A stretch of 64,000 nt of DNA, from contig JAHWDD010000001.1 in NCBI GenBank assembly GCA_023897205.1, positions 7,254,001 through 7,318,000 on the forward strand, in the 5' to 3' direction. Numbering within the stretch: the first letter of the stretch is position 1; every line of letters starts with the position of its first letter. This stretch comes from Exophiala sp. HKRS030. Taxonomy: Eukaryota > Ascomycota > Eurotiomycetes > Chaetothyriales > Herpotrichiellaceae. The position numbers and the translations under genes were made by a program. The notes under the pieces were generated by a model. It made no database searches, was not told where the DNA came from, and saw nothing but the letters and a program-made list of their open reading frames with translations. This document shows positions 46,936-58,555 of this stretch, one piece after another.

Positions 46936-49572
46936 TCAAAATGCCTCGTGACTTCTTCCAGAATCTGAACCGCTCCTCAAGCTGGTGTCGTCTTCGGCAA
47001 TGGTGACCCAATCGTTGCTGATGTCGTTTTGATTCCGCAAGTTCAATGGGCTGTTGGTACTCGTCATGAACGCGTCGGTAGTCATATTGCTCTCAATCGT
47101 GTTGGATCGATCACGACTTCTTCTGCCATGGCGAGAGTCATCGTTCCATCTCTCGTTGGGACCCCACTCAAACAGGTCTTGAAGCCGTAGTTGTTCGCGC
47201 GTTTGCTTCATATCGATGTCCATGTTGTCCGATAGAGTAATGTTTGCTTTGCCTTTGCCTTCGATATTCTGATCCTTGCCGTTCTCACCTCCCTCCATGT
47301 ACTCGTCTTCGCTCCGTGGCGTTTCGGTTCCCCATTTACCCAACTTCTTCAATAGCGCTTCTAAATCAACTTTCATGCCCAATGTGTATGAATGTCGCTT
47401 TCCGTACATTTTGATGCGTCCCTCCAATACCTGCCAGTACAGCCTCTCAACTTCGTCCCATTCTTCTCTCTCTTGCAGCATAAGTGCCAGGAGTCTTTTG
47501 CTCTCAAGCCTCCGTGGATGGCTCGCGCCTAGAGTTTCTCTGGAATCTTGGATCGCCTGTCGGAGCACTTGAATGGCTTCACTGGTTCTGTTTTGCTTTT
47601 TCAAGGCACGGTGTAGGTTCGTTGCTGCTGAAATTGACTGGAGATGCTTCGGACCCAGGACCGAGCAGGAGACAGTGTACGTCTCTGTCAAATAATGTTC
47701 GGCCTGTTCGATTTTATCCTCACTGTTCAACATGAAGGCGTAGCAGTATAGGGCGCCGATCGATCGAGCGTCAGTATAACCGTGTCTTGCAACCAATTGT
47801 TGATGGACATGAAACAAAGTGTCACTGGCGATCTCGCCATTCAAGTGCTGTAGATCTGCTACAAGGACCATCCATCGCACAAGTATACTGATGGGATCAT
47901 CTGGTCCAAGGATTTTGGCCGCGACATTATGTGCAGATTTCATGATTGTTCTGGTGGTTTCCCCTTCGTTGTGGACATGCAGGATCGACAGCGTTTGATT
48001 GAGTGCCAGGATCACCTTAGGATCTTGCTGTGGAATCAACATTCTCTCGAACTCTTCGTCTGCATCTGCCAGACTCTTTTCGGCAAGAACATGATCACCG
48101 CGATTGAAATAGATACAGGCAGAAAAACACCGCGCCACCCATCTCCACGAATGGTTGTGAGCACGAGAAGAGCCTGGAATTTGCATGGCATTTTGATTTG
48201 AATCGGCGGTATCATTGAGAATGCTCCTTGATTGTTGTGGGGATTCTAGATTTGGCAGACTGATGAAATGATATCGTGTAAAGTTGTGACATGTCGAACA
48301 GACTTGATCATAGTCCTCACTGCCAGGGGTCGACGAATCATTGTGCATCAATCTCCATGAATCGATATCATCGTGGCCACAGAGAGATTTCAATGAAGGC
48401 GTGTCGACCATCTGCAAAGCCATGTACTCGACTTCTCTCTGCAACTGCTGACACGGTACGGCCGGGCTGTCTTTACTCTGTGATGAGACGGCATATTGAC
48501 TTTGAGGTGCAGGTGATAGCATTGTATCATTGTTGTAGGAATATGCTGATGCCAGAGAACCGCCATATCTCGGTCGTGATGTTGCGAGCTCCACTGGAGC
48601 AGATGGTGGGGAGGAAGTTTGATAATGCCATGTACCCGAAACTGTACTTTCTCTTTGCGAGAGTGGGGAAACAGGAGTGTGCGGCGTCGCCGGTGTCAAC
48701 TGTGCCGCAACTGGCGACCAAGCGGCTTGGGCTGGATCGTCATGGGGTAATATCTGGACGGCGAAGGAGTTTCGGTGAGCAGAGGTGGGACACGAGGACA
48801 CTTCTGAGACAGGCTCAAGCCCGGCAAGCGAAGTCTTGGCGGTAATGCGTAGAACTTCTTCCGAGCTCGAATAATGTCTTTTCGTCGGGATGTTATGTGA
48901 AGGTTCCTCGAGGTCTTGATCGGGCTCGGGAGTGTATGCTCGAACATGAGCGTACTGTGGATCGCTTTCCTGTTCAGCTTGGCTTTTGCACAGGATATTT
49001 CCGGAAGCTGTGGCTAAGAACTCTGCTTCACTCAGCTTGCGTCCTTTGATATACTTGTGGAGATCTTTGAGTGATCTAAGGTGGCCGTGGACAATAAATC
49101 CTGTCCTGGACTTGCCAGCCTTCAAACGAATCTCACGCAGAACAGCACATATCTGATAATCTCGATCAGAGTAGTTCTTGCTAAACCCCCACTGAGAAAG
49201 TCGGGCTTTGTACATGCGTTCACTGAGGAGTCTGTTAGCAAAACCAAGATATTGGAGTTACAGAAGGAACCGCGACAACGATGCCCAGGCCCTGGACACG
49301 GCGGCTAAATTGGAGAATGTGTAGATGGGTAGTTGGACTCACGTTGCTCGAAAGCCATGCTGCTGCTCTAAAATCCTCCTAACGCTCTTCAATGGCATGG
49401 TCATATAGAGCGTACGAATCTGTTCTTTGACCGCCTGCCATTGAGCAGGAGCGGGGCCTTCGCGCGGCTCCAGGTGAGGAGGGGCGGAAGAGAGTGGTGC
49501 CGAACTCTGTGATTGAGCAACATTGTTCTTGTCGAACGACCATTCACGAGAGTTCTCCCGGCGCAAGGCCAT
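46936..49572 (-). CDS. Clr5-domain protein with C-terminal TPR-like repeats
   Basis: Exon 1 is 49572-49343 and exon 2 is 49222-46936, with intron GTGAGT...CTCAG. The total is 2517 nt, 838 aa. Residues about 41-95, spanning the intron, match the fungal Clr5 domain: W-x3-K-x2-I-x2-LY, then LKSVRRILEQQHGF, then MYKARLSQWGFSKN. A long disordered Ser/Pro/Thr-rich middle follows. From about residue 370 there are TPR-like helical repeats (RWVARCFSACIYFNRGDHVLAEKSLADADEE and later LGPKHLQS...NRTSEAIQVLRQAI). Clr5 is named after an S. pombe heterochromatin silencing factor, but in filamentous fungi the domain occurs in many uncharacterised, probably DNA-binding or regulatory proteins. I chose the Met at 49572 as start; an upstream in-frame Met at 49731 adds unconserved sequence. 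Confidence 0.78.
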
Positions 49573-49919
49573 TGACTTTGTCGTTATATCTCTAGATTGA
49601 TGATCATCACTACATGAGTGAAAGTCAGGATGACAGTAAGAAAGGCCTGGCTTGGTGTTTTCCAGCGGCAGACTTTCCTCCTGACGAGCTAGGCAAGTCG
49701 CGGGTCTGACAAGGCAAACAGGTTGACACACGGAGCGGAGTGATCGTCACGCGAGGGAGAAAAAGAAACGGTTGAGGATGGAGAAGGGGAGACTTCTGCA
49801 AGCAGTTCTGCAGGCAGTAATAGGCTGTGATGATGAGCCTGTGTCTTCAAACTTGATCCCGAAGGTGCTGTTGTGTCTTTAAGCCCTGGATGAGTTTAAG
49901 AGTCGGATCTTCCAATGAT

Positions 49920-49945
49920 CAAGTTGCAAGTTGCAAGTTGCAAGT
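49920..49945 (+). repeat. Tandem repeat caagttg
   Basis: About three and a half copies of a 7-bp unit in tandem. Simple repeat. Confidence 0.75.
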
Positions 49946-50297
49946 CACAGGTTGCCACTGAGGTTGGGGCCCGATTTATTCGAGCTAGGTAAGGTCCACG
50001 GCCCACTTTGCATATGCATGGTCCTTTGATGAGTGGGTATGCCCCCAATGGCGTTGCTCGCTGATGGTGGGTGGCTTTTAATGGTCGGATTTCCATCAAG
50101 CGGTCGGGAGATTGGGATGCCGCCAGTTGTCCTAAATTGTCCAAATGTTTCAAAATCCCCCGACACCATCGTGATTATATAGGTCAGTCGGTCGTCGTCA
50201 GGGACGGGAGTCGAAAGAGATGGCTGTAATGTAAGTGATCCATAGTTTGTTGGAAGCAGGCCATCGTAAAACGTCTCCAGAACTTCAACGTTGGTGG

Positions 50298-50327
50298 TAC
50301 TGACCACTGACCGCTGACCACTGACCT
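50298..50327 (+). repeat. Tandem repeat ctgacca/ctgaccg
   Basis: Four near-identical 7-bp units (actgacc, actgacc, gctgacc, actgacc). Simple repeat. Confidence 0.75.
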
Positions 50328-51452
50328 GGTCCGAGTTGAGCCTCGTTCACTCGTTCCCTCGTTCAGTCGCGGCCCTGGGGCAACAGAGACAATCTCGATT
50401 TCAATGCCGGCTGATGGCGCCTTCTTTTGACAGCCATCTGTATCTGCCCATTCCATTTTCGTCTTGTTGAGGCAAATGGCGAGATGGGGGTTGTGCTGAT
50501 CTTATCGAACATCGGCCACTGTTGCGTCGATTACCTTACATCCCTTCTGTTGCAATTTCCATGGCACATTCTACTGAAGCCGAGTTAGACATTGGATGGA
50601 TATTTGGGTGTTTATTCTTGGGAATGTGCGGGTGAGAATGAACCAATGGACCCCTCCTCGGCTTCTAGCTCGAAAACCTACCAAGCACCGAAACTCTTCG
50701 AGATTTGACGGTCGATGCAAGGTATGCCTGGGTTTCAAGAAATGTGATGTGATAAGATAACATGTCAGTATTCCTAGGGGCCATGACTACTCCGTAGACT
50801 CCATGACAATGAATCATGGTGGATTTGTTCTGAAGCCGCAAGACTCTGGAGTCTGGACCCACAGGCCACAACCCGTTGCTAACTCTTTCTCCCTCAAGTC
50901 GGACGCCACCAACGTCGCCGTTCTGCGTATCCATGCCGCGAGCCTCGAACAACATCAGCAACTGCATGTCCAATCTATGCACATGTTCCAGCAATCTCCG
51001 TCACTTCACCACCGTTATTTCTGACCTGGTCATTCTCACAGCGTCAGGGAGTGCAACTACAACTAATATTGCTGACATGCATTTGCCTCACTCTTGGAGC
51101 TGATAACACCAAGCTGAATCTCTACACTAAAGAGGCGAAAGAAGCCTGTACCACCAGTAACCCTCTCGGGACCACAAGAATCACGGTTGCCGCCGACGCG
51201 ATGCTGAGCACCATCTTGATTCCGAAGACTTCAGTCGTCGAGTTCCTATAGCAGCCGGAGGTCGCTTTTCATTCAAGCCGCAGATCGCACGCGTTCGGTA
51301 AGCAACATCCACCCGCCAACATATGTGACCCATACATGCGCAGACATTTGTGCGCCGACGCGCAACAAAGGACAACAATGTCAACATCCAGTACACAAGA
51401 AGAACACCATCGAGTAATGGGCCGAATATTCATGCAACACTAAGGCCCATTT

Positions 51453-52511
51453 TTACCCTCTGTTCCGCGGCTTACCACCTCTCATCATCTGTGTTGAACG
51501 TTTGTCATCATCGAATATCCCACCGCTTGGCTGACCGGGTTTTGGATCACTGGGGCGGGGTGGTTGAGGAGGTTGCCTCGAGGAACCAGAACCCTGCTCG
51601 TATGACGGAGGCGGCTCGTCCCCGCCGCCGGTTGGCATGGAATAATCGCGATAAGGCGATTCAGCGGCTTGTGAGTGTGGGGAAGAGACTCGTAGACGAC
51701 GTATGTTGTACCCCGTTGTGCGTAACCTCCGGTTGAGTAGTTTGAATATTGTTGTTGGGGCAATGGTTGTGGTTGCTGTTGTTGATACTGTTGCTGTTGC
51801 TGTTGTTGGTGTTGGTCTTGGTGATGTTGATGCTGCGGCGGCTGTTGTGGTTGTCTATAGGTGGTATATGAAGCTGCTGGTGGTGAAGTTGCGGGCGGTG
51901 GGTTCGTGGGGTACGACACATTGTACTCCCGGGATTGGGTTACTGGTGGGAACTCTACATTGTCTTCTGGTCTTCTGACATTGGCCTTTGAAGGTCCATG
52001 CCTTGCCCTTCGGTCGGCAGTGTCGGATTCGGCATATGGATATGGCTGCCTTTTATATGCATCTTGACGAAGAGTCAATCAATGTCTCTTCAAAAGGTAA
52101 CAACGGTACATACTCGTCTTTCTTTCATTGTCCCAATCTCTCGAGTCGTTGACAATATCTCGAAAACCGACCTGCCCCGTGATATTAGTCTCTACAACCA
52201 AGTTGTTGTGTCAAGTCGCTTACGGCATTGAGAGCATATTCCGATGTGATATTAAACCCGACACGGGTATTGTCCTGCGACGGTCAGCATCAAGACGAAA
52301 CAGCGGACAAGGTCGCCGAGCTCACTGGACTCTTCCCAGTTCTGATCTTTGCAGCTCCATCGATCCATGTGCCCACATAATGAACTAGGACGTGTGCATC
52401 GATATCGTCGCCTGGTACGAAGTAGGTGATGGCGAAATCATTAGGTTGTGTTTCAGAGTCCGGAAAATCTCTTCTTGACCGCTTTTGCTGCTGCTGTTGT
52501 CGACCAGCCAT
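51453..52511 (-). CDS. Gln/Pro-rich fungal protein (RfeG-like N-terminus), frameshifted in the last exon
   Basis: Exons are 52511-52326, 52274-52224, 52171-52114 and 52062-51453. Introns are GTGAGC...GCAG, GTAAGC...GGCAG and GTATGT...CAAG. The N-terminus (MAGRQQQQQ, then ITYFVPGDDIDAHVL and YVGTWIDGAAKI) and NDSRDWDNER recall the N-terminal region of fungal RfeG-type regulators, which carry YFVPGDGI and a later Trp/Glu-rich helix; the match is weak. The rest is Tyr/Gln/Pro-rich with a polyglutamine block. In exon 4 the frame slips after TTYVVYESLP. One C added to the four-C run (gggg on plus, 51679-51682) gives 906 nt and 301 aa, ending with PTGGGDEPPPSYEQ and RGGKPRNRG. Probably nuclear and disordered; DNA binding is unproven. 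Confidence 0.68.
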
Positions 52512-52569
52512 GATGGCGGCGAAAGGGGAAGAGATTGAAGTCTAGGGCGAAGGACGCAGGGAAGGCTGA

Positions 52570-52598
52570 TGGCACTGGCACTGGCACTGGCACTGGCG
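52570..52598 (+). repeat. Hexanucleotide repeat ggcact
   Basis: Nearly five perfect tandem copies of ggcact. Simple repeat. Confidence 0.8.
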
Positions 52599-53087
52599 AT
52601 GCGGCTTGTGGCAGACCTTACGGGTAGGTGAGGGTACTGATTCGGTGGACAAGGCAGTCAGACCGAATGAGCATACTGGTCAGGAAGGAAGCGGACCCAG
52701 GGCCAACAGATCAGAGGGCGAAGGAGATTCCGGTCGTCGAAGGGCAACAGGTCTTGGGCAAGATCACAAGTTGCGGCTAATAATACAGGACAGAACTGCG
52801 TCTGGAGACGAAGAGATGGATCCGGTGCTGGCAAGTCATCGATTCAGGCCGTAACGGCGACGTACAATGCACATGCAGAGAAGCAGTAGCAGTAGCAGTA
52901 GCAGTCAGCGGGCGGGTGAGTTGTCAATCGCAGAGCCGAGTGTCTTTCGGCACTAGGAAGGAAAAGAGAACGGGATAGGTTGGGCGCATGAAGCAACTCT
53001 GTTCTGGCCAGTCGAAGAGCCCGACGGGTGAACACATGATGGAATGCGATGTGCTAATCCATTGGGCGATGGCGATGGGCAAAGCAG

Positions 53088-53135
53088 GCAAGTGGGCAGG
53101 TGGGCAAGTGGGCAAGTGGACAACCAGGCAAGTAA
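53088..53135 (+). repeat. Tandem ggcaagtg-type repeat
   Basis: Five to six imperfect 8-bp units (ggcaagtg, ggcaggtg, ggcaagtg, ggcaagtgg and so on). Confidence 0.7.
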
Positions 53136-54458
53136 GTTAGGCAGGAGCGTGAGTGGGCGAAGTGGGCTGCTCTTTCTCTGCCAACCTGACGAGCAATTGG
53201 CATTTTACCCCGCCGTGTGTCTGTGTGAGTGTGTGCGTGTGTGCGCGTCTGGTCTGCGTGGGCGGCGCCTTTCAGATTGGGGCATATCACGTTGTATTGA
53301 GACACTCTGATACTGTACCGAGTACGGCACCCAGAAGAGTCGAGGACGGCGTGGTTTTGAACTTCTGATACGCGAACAACCTCGCTTGCATCACGGTCAA
53401 GCAAACGCTCGTTCACAATTCTTGCCTACCTTGGGTTGGTGCAGGTAGACCAATTTCTCCGTAGTAGATCCCAGGTAAGTTCTGATTGAAGGTTTTTCTT
53501 CCTGAGTAAGTTCTCTCTCTCTATTCTGCCTCAGGCTAGCCTCCGAAGAGTCGGCGAATGTTTCAAAGTAACCAGGCCACGCGAGTGAAAAAGCATGAAA
53601 ACCCGAACCTATGACAGTCGCCCTACAGAACCTGGTGTGGGGTGTTGGGTACCTACCGTCCCGTACCTGAGAGGTACATAGGCACAACTCGGGAACTTGC
53701 TGCCATGCCAGAGATAAGTTCCAATCGTCCGAAGCGTCTTCTATTCTGGCTGATATGGGAGAGAAGGAGACTCACTCGATCCCTCGATTGCTTATCAGGT
53801 TCGTATTGAAGAGAAGACATCGTTGGTCAAGGTCAGGTGTCATCGTCTTGTCTGAGTGGAACCAACGTATCGAACAGATTTCAGGTACGTACCACTGGGC
53901 TTGATGGGTCATTTCATGCATTCTCCATCTAGTACCAGGCATTGATGCATAACCTTGAGTAAAAAAATCATGAAGCATGGGAGATTAAAAGTGATCGAGA
54001 ATGTCCTTGCAGTAGAATTAAGGTAGCCATGGCTGTTCGGCCCGTGAGGATCCAAACGATAATTGTGAACGGACGGTTGTCAAACTGCACACCATCTGAG
54101 TCTGTCAGTCTGATGGCTCTCCCAACCAGATGCCCAATGCTCGCTCACGAGCATTCCACCTTCTTGAATTCGGCAAGATTTTCTTCTTTTGAGGTCCTTA
54201 GCCGCTAATACAAATACATGCTATACAGATGATGCTCTAACGCTACGGGCTCTTCCCGTGCGCTCTACTCGGCTTCCAACAGCAAAGGTATGCACCCACC
54301 ATCTGCCATAGGCCATCTCACGCGTTGCTACTCTAGAGTCTGAACTGCAAAGTCTTGCCCTGCTGCACAAATATCGTAGTCAACGGGTCGATTCTGAGTC
54401 GTTGGCGGTCGACTCATGGAACATCAAAATGAGAGGAACGCCCCATCTAACCAAACGT

Positions 54459-55677
54459 TTAGGCCACACCTCTCCCAGTAACTGGCAAGTTCCTTTTCTG
54501 TAGCTCTCGGACGATGACTTTCCATCGACCAACCTCCTTCTCCTTGTCGATCGGTGTTTCACGTCTGGAAAAGACTGCGACATTGGGCCCCAGTGGCTCC
54601 ACTTTGGCTTTCCGTGTATCGCCTACCACTGTTTCCTCGTTGGCGAACTGCTCTTGTGTTTGCTTTATAACCTCTGCTGTTGATCGTCTCTGCGCACGGC
54701 TGTAATGCTGACTCAGAAGCTGGACAAAATCAAGAAGTGTTCGACTATTGTTCCATGTCAGGCTCAAAACAGGATCGGGAATGCGGTGTCGGGAAAGTAA
54801 AGAAAAGCGCTTCAGTATCTAGATTGAGGTTGAGATATTAGCAAGTTTCCTTCTCTAGCATGGAATTGTGTCCTGAAAGTGATCATCTGTTCACTCACCT
54901 GGAAAGTCGTTGGGTCTTTGAAATCTAGCCTCGCATTGGCAAGGAAGGAACTGATCTTTGATTGATTATCGTCCAAGATAGTCGTGAGACGACTCAAGGA
55001 AGGAGATTCATCTTCTCCAATCGAGTCTCGAAGTGTCTTAGTCTTCTCATCGAACCCTAAGACCCTTCCATTTTCTGAGGTTGCTAGGTCCATCGCAAAG
55101 GCTGCTCTTCTGACACGTACATTGTACACGTTGAAATTCAACCCGAGCGCTTTTCCTGCAAATGTGTCTAGCAATGCTACGTACAGCCATTTGGAAAAGT
55201 GATCTTGAAAGTTTGTCACCTTCGGGCTCGCGAGGAAGAACCTATATCAGACACATGAGTTGTTTCCTGAGACGTTTGCAAGCGCTTGACTTACGGTTTG
55301 TATTCGTCGCCTTTCTTGGCCGCTTCTTCCTTCCAATGGGCAGGACGGCCTATTGTCTCCATCCCTTCCCAGGATTCCGCTTCTTCATATTCTTCGAGGT
55401 CTGCAAGCTCTTCTAGTCCATCTGTCGGCTGCTCCCGATCAGGAGTTATGTATTGTTGGGATGCTGGGCTGGCATATTTGTTCGTGGTTGATGTACGGAA
55501 ACCAGCTGTAAAAACAACGGACTGCGCTGGTCTTATTGATGATCTGCTCCCGGCGTTCTGAATCCGGCGAGCATTGATCTCGATATGGTTTCGACAAGTT
55601 CGACAAACGTAGGGCGTGCGAATCGCAGTAAAGAGGACACCAGACACTGAATAAGTCACGCGCCGCGAGGAGGCCAT
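54459..55677 (-). CDS. Mitochondrial large ribosomal subunit protein, mL50-like
   Basis: Exons are 55677-55295, 55241-54899 and 54818-54459, with introns GTAAGT...ATAG and GTGAGT...CTAG. The total is 1086 nt, 361 aa. The N-terminus is Arg/Ser/Thr-rich without early acids (MASSRRVTYSVSG...RTPYVCRTCRNHIEINARRI), fitting a mitochondrial targeting sequence. An acidic linker follows (TDGLEELADLEEYEEAESWEG). The C-terminus ends with GRWKVIVRELQKRNLPVTG, typical of fungal proteins carrying the ribosomal L50/39S-subunit domain. Part of the mitoribosome by inference from that motif; mL50 itself has no enzymatic role. The three exons keep phase exactly. Confidence 0.68.
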
Positions 55678-56227
55678 TGTGAATGGTGATGATGAGAAAG
55701 GGAACTCCTGGCTCTTACAAGTTGTTTTTGAGAAACGAGCAATGGAAATTTACTGCGCTTTGCAGATGCTTGCGCTTGCAGCTTCAAGGCTTCGGCGGAT
55801 AGGTTGGAGTAAGGCTCACTACGGGCCTACGGCAGATCAAGCAGCAACTACGGTGAAATTAGTTTCTCCATTGTTGTGTTAATTCAAGGTTGAAATCTAC
55901 CCATCACCTCTCCCCGACACGATGTCTAGATCTTGGAGACATTCCACCCTCTCTCTTCCTATCGGACAGCTTCCTGATATCCCTTCTCACGTACTTTAAC
56001 CTTTCTATACCGTTGCAAGTCGTGTTACATATCCACAAGCCTTTGAATATTGTTCAACGAAGAGGCTCATTTCCTTCCACTTCGGCGCAACGTGCTGCTG
56101 GCAAGGCGAGTATGATGCTCAGTCTTAAGGGCTGTTGTCAAGACTGCGGAGTACTACTAGTTTAGCCTCTTTGTGGCATCTTGGTAGCTGAGAGTATATG
56201 TGCTCGCTTCCTAGTTCGAAAGACGTG
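55678..56227. other. Intergenic, nothing recognised
   Basis: Promoter of the mitochondrial ribosomal protein gene and 3' region of the MFS gene. No supported frame. Confidence 0.45.
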
Positions 56228-58021
56228 CTACACCTTGGGCTCATCGACCTTTGCTTTGCTTTTATCCTTCCTGGTTTCCACCTTAGTTTTTCCAATTCCG
56301 AAACTAGCTATGAGTCCAACACATCCACTTCCCAGCGCCAGGTAAAAAACGCGCGTCACGGCTTCATTGTAAGCCAGCAGAACCTGCGTTTGAAGCACGA
56401 CGTCTGAGCCCCTGTTGATTTCCTCAATAAAGTTGGTTGCACCGGCATTAATAGCATCGTCAACATTCACGCTGGGTGCATATTTGGCAAGTGCATGTGG
56501 TAAGACATTGATGAACACCGTCTGTCCGAGGCCAATCAAGACTGCAATTCCCAGGGTTTGTGCCCATGCCACGGTTGCGGTAGCAACAGGTATCATTTCA
56601 GTGCGGACGACTGTTTGAACAGCCTGGATAGGTTGTTGAGCTGACATTCCACGTCCGAGGCCAGAAAGAATCTGATAGCCGATCCATTCACCTGCCCCAC
56701 TCCCGACGCTGAAGGTGCTCATCAAGCCGTTAGAAATCATTCCAAATGCACCTCCCAACACGGCCAAAGGTGTCAGATAACCTGTGCGGGAAGTAATTAT
56801 ACCTGCGATGACGATCGCAACAATCTGCGAAATGAGTGTCGGCAGGGTGTAGACGGCGCTCAGAGTAGGACTAATGCCCTTTATGACCTGGAACCACAAG
56901 GGGAGGTAGTATGCTGATATGAGCAGTCCTCCAAATTGAAAGAACGCGCTAAGCAAGGAGCTGTACACAACCCGCCTTTGAATCAGAGAAATCGGAATCA
57001 TAGCGCGGTCACCCAGACGATGCTCCCAAAAGAAGAAGACCCCAAACGTACCGACTGACCCACAGAAAAGGCCGACAATGGTAGCTGAAGACCATTCATA
57101 TTCGCTGCCACCCCACTGAAGTGCTAGTAGAAGCATGGTGCAGGCTGGAGCAAAGAAACTAAATCCTACTAGATCTAGGTTCCAAATGACATTGCGTGAC
57201 GTCCACTCCATGCTCTGTCTCCGGTACGGTGGGAATTTGACAAGCAGCATCCCCCCTATCACCAAGGCGCCGATAGGGAGATTGATCCAGAAGCACCACC
57301 TCCATGAAACATGTTCCGTGAGGGAACCACCTACTAGAGGACCAAGTAATTGGCCAACACCACTGACGGCCATGACGATACCAATCTACATTAGCTCAAT
57401 ATCAGCAACAAGCTTCAAATAAGATGCATGGGTGACGACCGACTTCGTCAAGGTAGCAATCTATGGGAAACGCACCAGAGTTGGCCTCTTCGTTGGCTCA
57501 GCTGCTACAGCCAGTATCGTCAATGCACCATTGATCATTCCCGAGGAACCCAGGCCTGCAACTGCCCTGCTCACGACGAGCATAGCGCTGGATTTGGCTA
57601 GAGCACACATCAAGCTGCCGAGCTCGAAAACAGCTAAGAAGCCAAGAAATGTGTACTTGAGTTGCAGGTATGTGTACAACTTGCCCGTCAAAGGTTGAAA
57701 GGCCGCGTTTGACAAATTGTACGCTGCAACGTACCAGCCTATGTCGGCGATCGTTTGAAAGTCATCTGTGATTTGGGGAATGGCATTTCCAAGTACGGAC
57801 ATGTCAAGCGAGAGGGTCAGGACGGCGAGCGTCAATCCGAGCATGAGGAGCATAAGAGCGCGATTTCCGAGGTAAAGTGGAATCTCGTGAGTGTCTGTAT
57901 GGGGTACGTTGGTTGATATTTGATCGGCGCGGTTCTGGGAATTGGATGCAACAAGGCTTGCGGTTGTTGACTGCGAGCTTTTGCTCAACTCTTTCATTGG
58001 AAGGCTTCTCTCCATGATCAC
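56228..58021 (-). CDS. Major facilitator superfamily efflux transporter (DHA2, 14-TM type)
   Basis: Exon 1 is 58021-57476 and exon 2 is 57385-56228, with intron GTGCGT...GTAG. The total is 1704 nt, 567 aa. After a Ser/Thr-rich cytosolic N-terminus come fourteen hydrophobic helices. Motifs: LDMSVLGNAIPQIT in helix 1, the PLTGKLYTYLQLK form of motif A in loop 2-3, SRAVAGLGSSGMINGAL, and antiporter motif C (GVGQLLGPLVGG) at about residues 190-202. WRWCFWINLPIG in helix 6 is typical of drug:H+ antiporter family 2. It probably exports a toxic compound or a secondary metabolite; the substrate is unknown. It is transcribed away from the adjacent Zn2Cys6 regulator. Confidence 0.92.
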
Positions 58022-58555
58022 ATGCAGCTGTCTTGTGGCGAGAAATCAGAAATGTGAGAAATGCTTCCTTGGGAGGAGGAGACATGGCCAAGTCCCTTTT
58101 TATATGACGAGGATCTGAGTCCAATAACCTCAGGAGATGTTGCTTATTGAGCAAGTCTAAGCTCAGAGCCCCTAGGCGGTGCCGGCAGGCCTGACGATCA
58201 CTGCGCAGAAATTCCACGAATTCCTCATCACTTCTTGAAGACATCAAACATCAAGACGATGTTGATCTGAACCGGGACTGGGACACACAAGGCTCCGGGT
58301 CCGGTCTCTACAGTCACGTGTGCAACAAGAGGATTGGGGCATCGGCGTACGGAGCAGTACTGAACCGGAACCGGAGTTTTGATAACCTCCTGCTTAGTGT
58401 TTCCGCCATTTGTGTTTTGAACAACTCATTGGTATTGCACGATCTGTTGAACTCCTGCAGGGACAGGAATTCTGAATGCTTACATCCTGTTTCTGTTCGT
58501 CTTCCTGACCAACTTGGTACCTTCTGCCATCTCCGGCCACCTGGAGACGGCAGGC
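58022..58555. promoter_or_regulatory. Shared divergent promoter of the MFS pump and Zn2Cys6 regulator, with CCGG pairs
   Basis: The 534 bp between the two ATGs hold closely spaced CCGG pairs at 58294-58304 (TCCGGGTCCGG) and 58363-58374 (AACCGGAACCGG), plus a single ACCGGG near 58271 and a CACGTG near 58315. Zn2Cys6 factors bind CGG triplets, and each CCGG supplies one on either strand. That these are autoregulatory sites is inferred from sequence and gene layout. Confidence 0.35.

Larger units (their letters stand above)
49573..51452. other. Gene-poor 1.9-kb stretch
   Basis: No supported gene. Contains caagttg-type repeats (about 49920-49945) and a ctgacca-type repeat (about 50298-50327). 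A signal-peptide-like frame at 51051 has no ATG and is rejected. Confidence 0.4.
52512..54458. other. Intergenic 1.9 kb with several microsatellites
   Basis: No supported gene. Holds ggcact x5 (about 52570-52598), agcagt repeats (about 52880-52905), ggcaagtg-type repeats (about 53088-53135) and a gtgtg-rich tract (about 53216-53250). Confidence 0.45.

Noticed and set aside
50298..50327. Regular short repeats suggestive of a CRISPR array
   Set aside because: Units are 7 bp without spacers, in a eukaryotic nuclear genome; simple tandem repeat.
51051..51251. Signal-peptide-like frame beginning MQLQLILLTCICLTLG
   Set aside because: The first codon is GTG, there is no ATG and no continuation through an intron. 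Probably chance hydrophobic codons.
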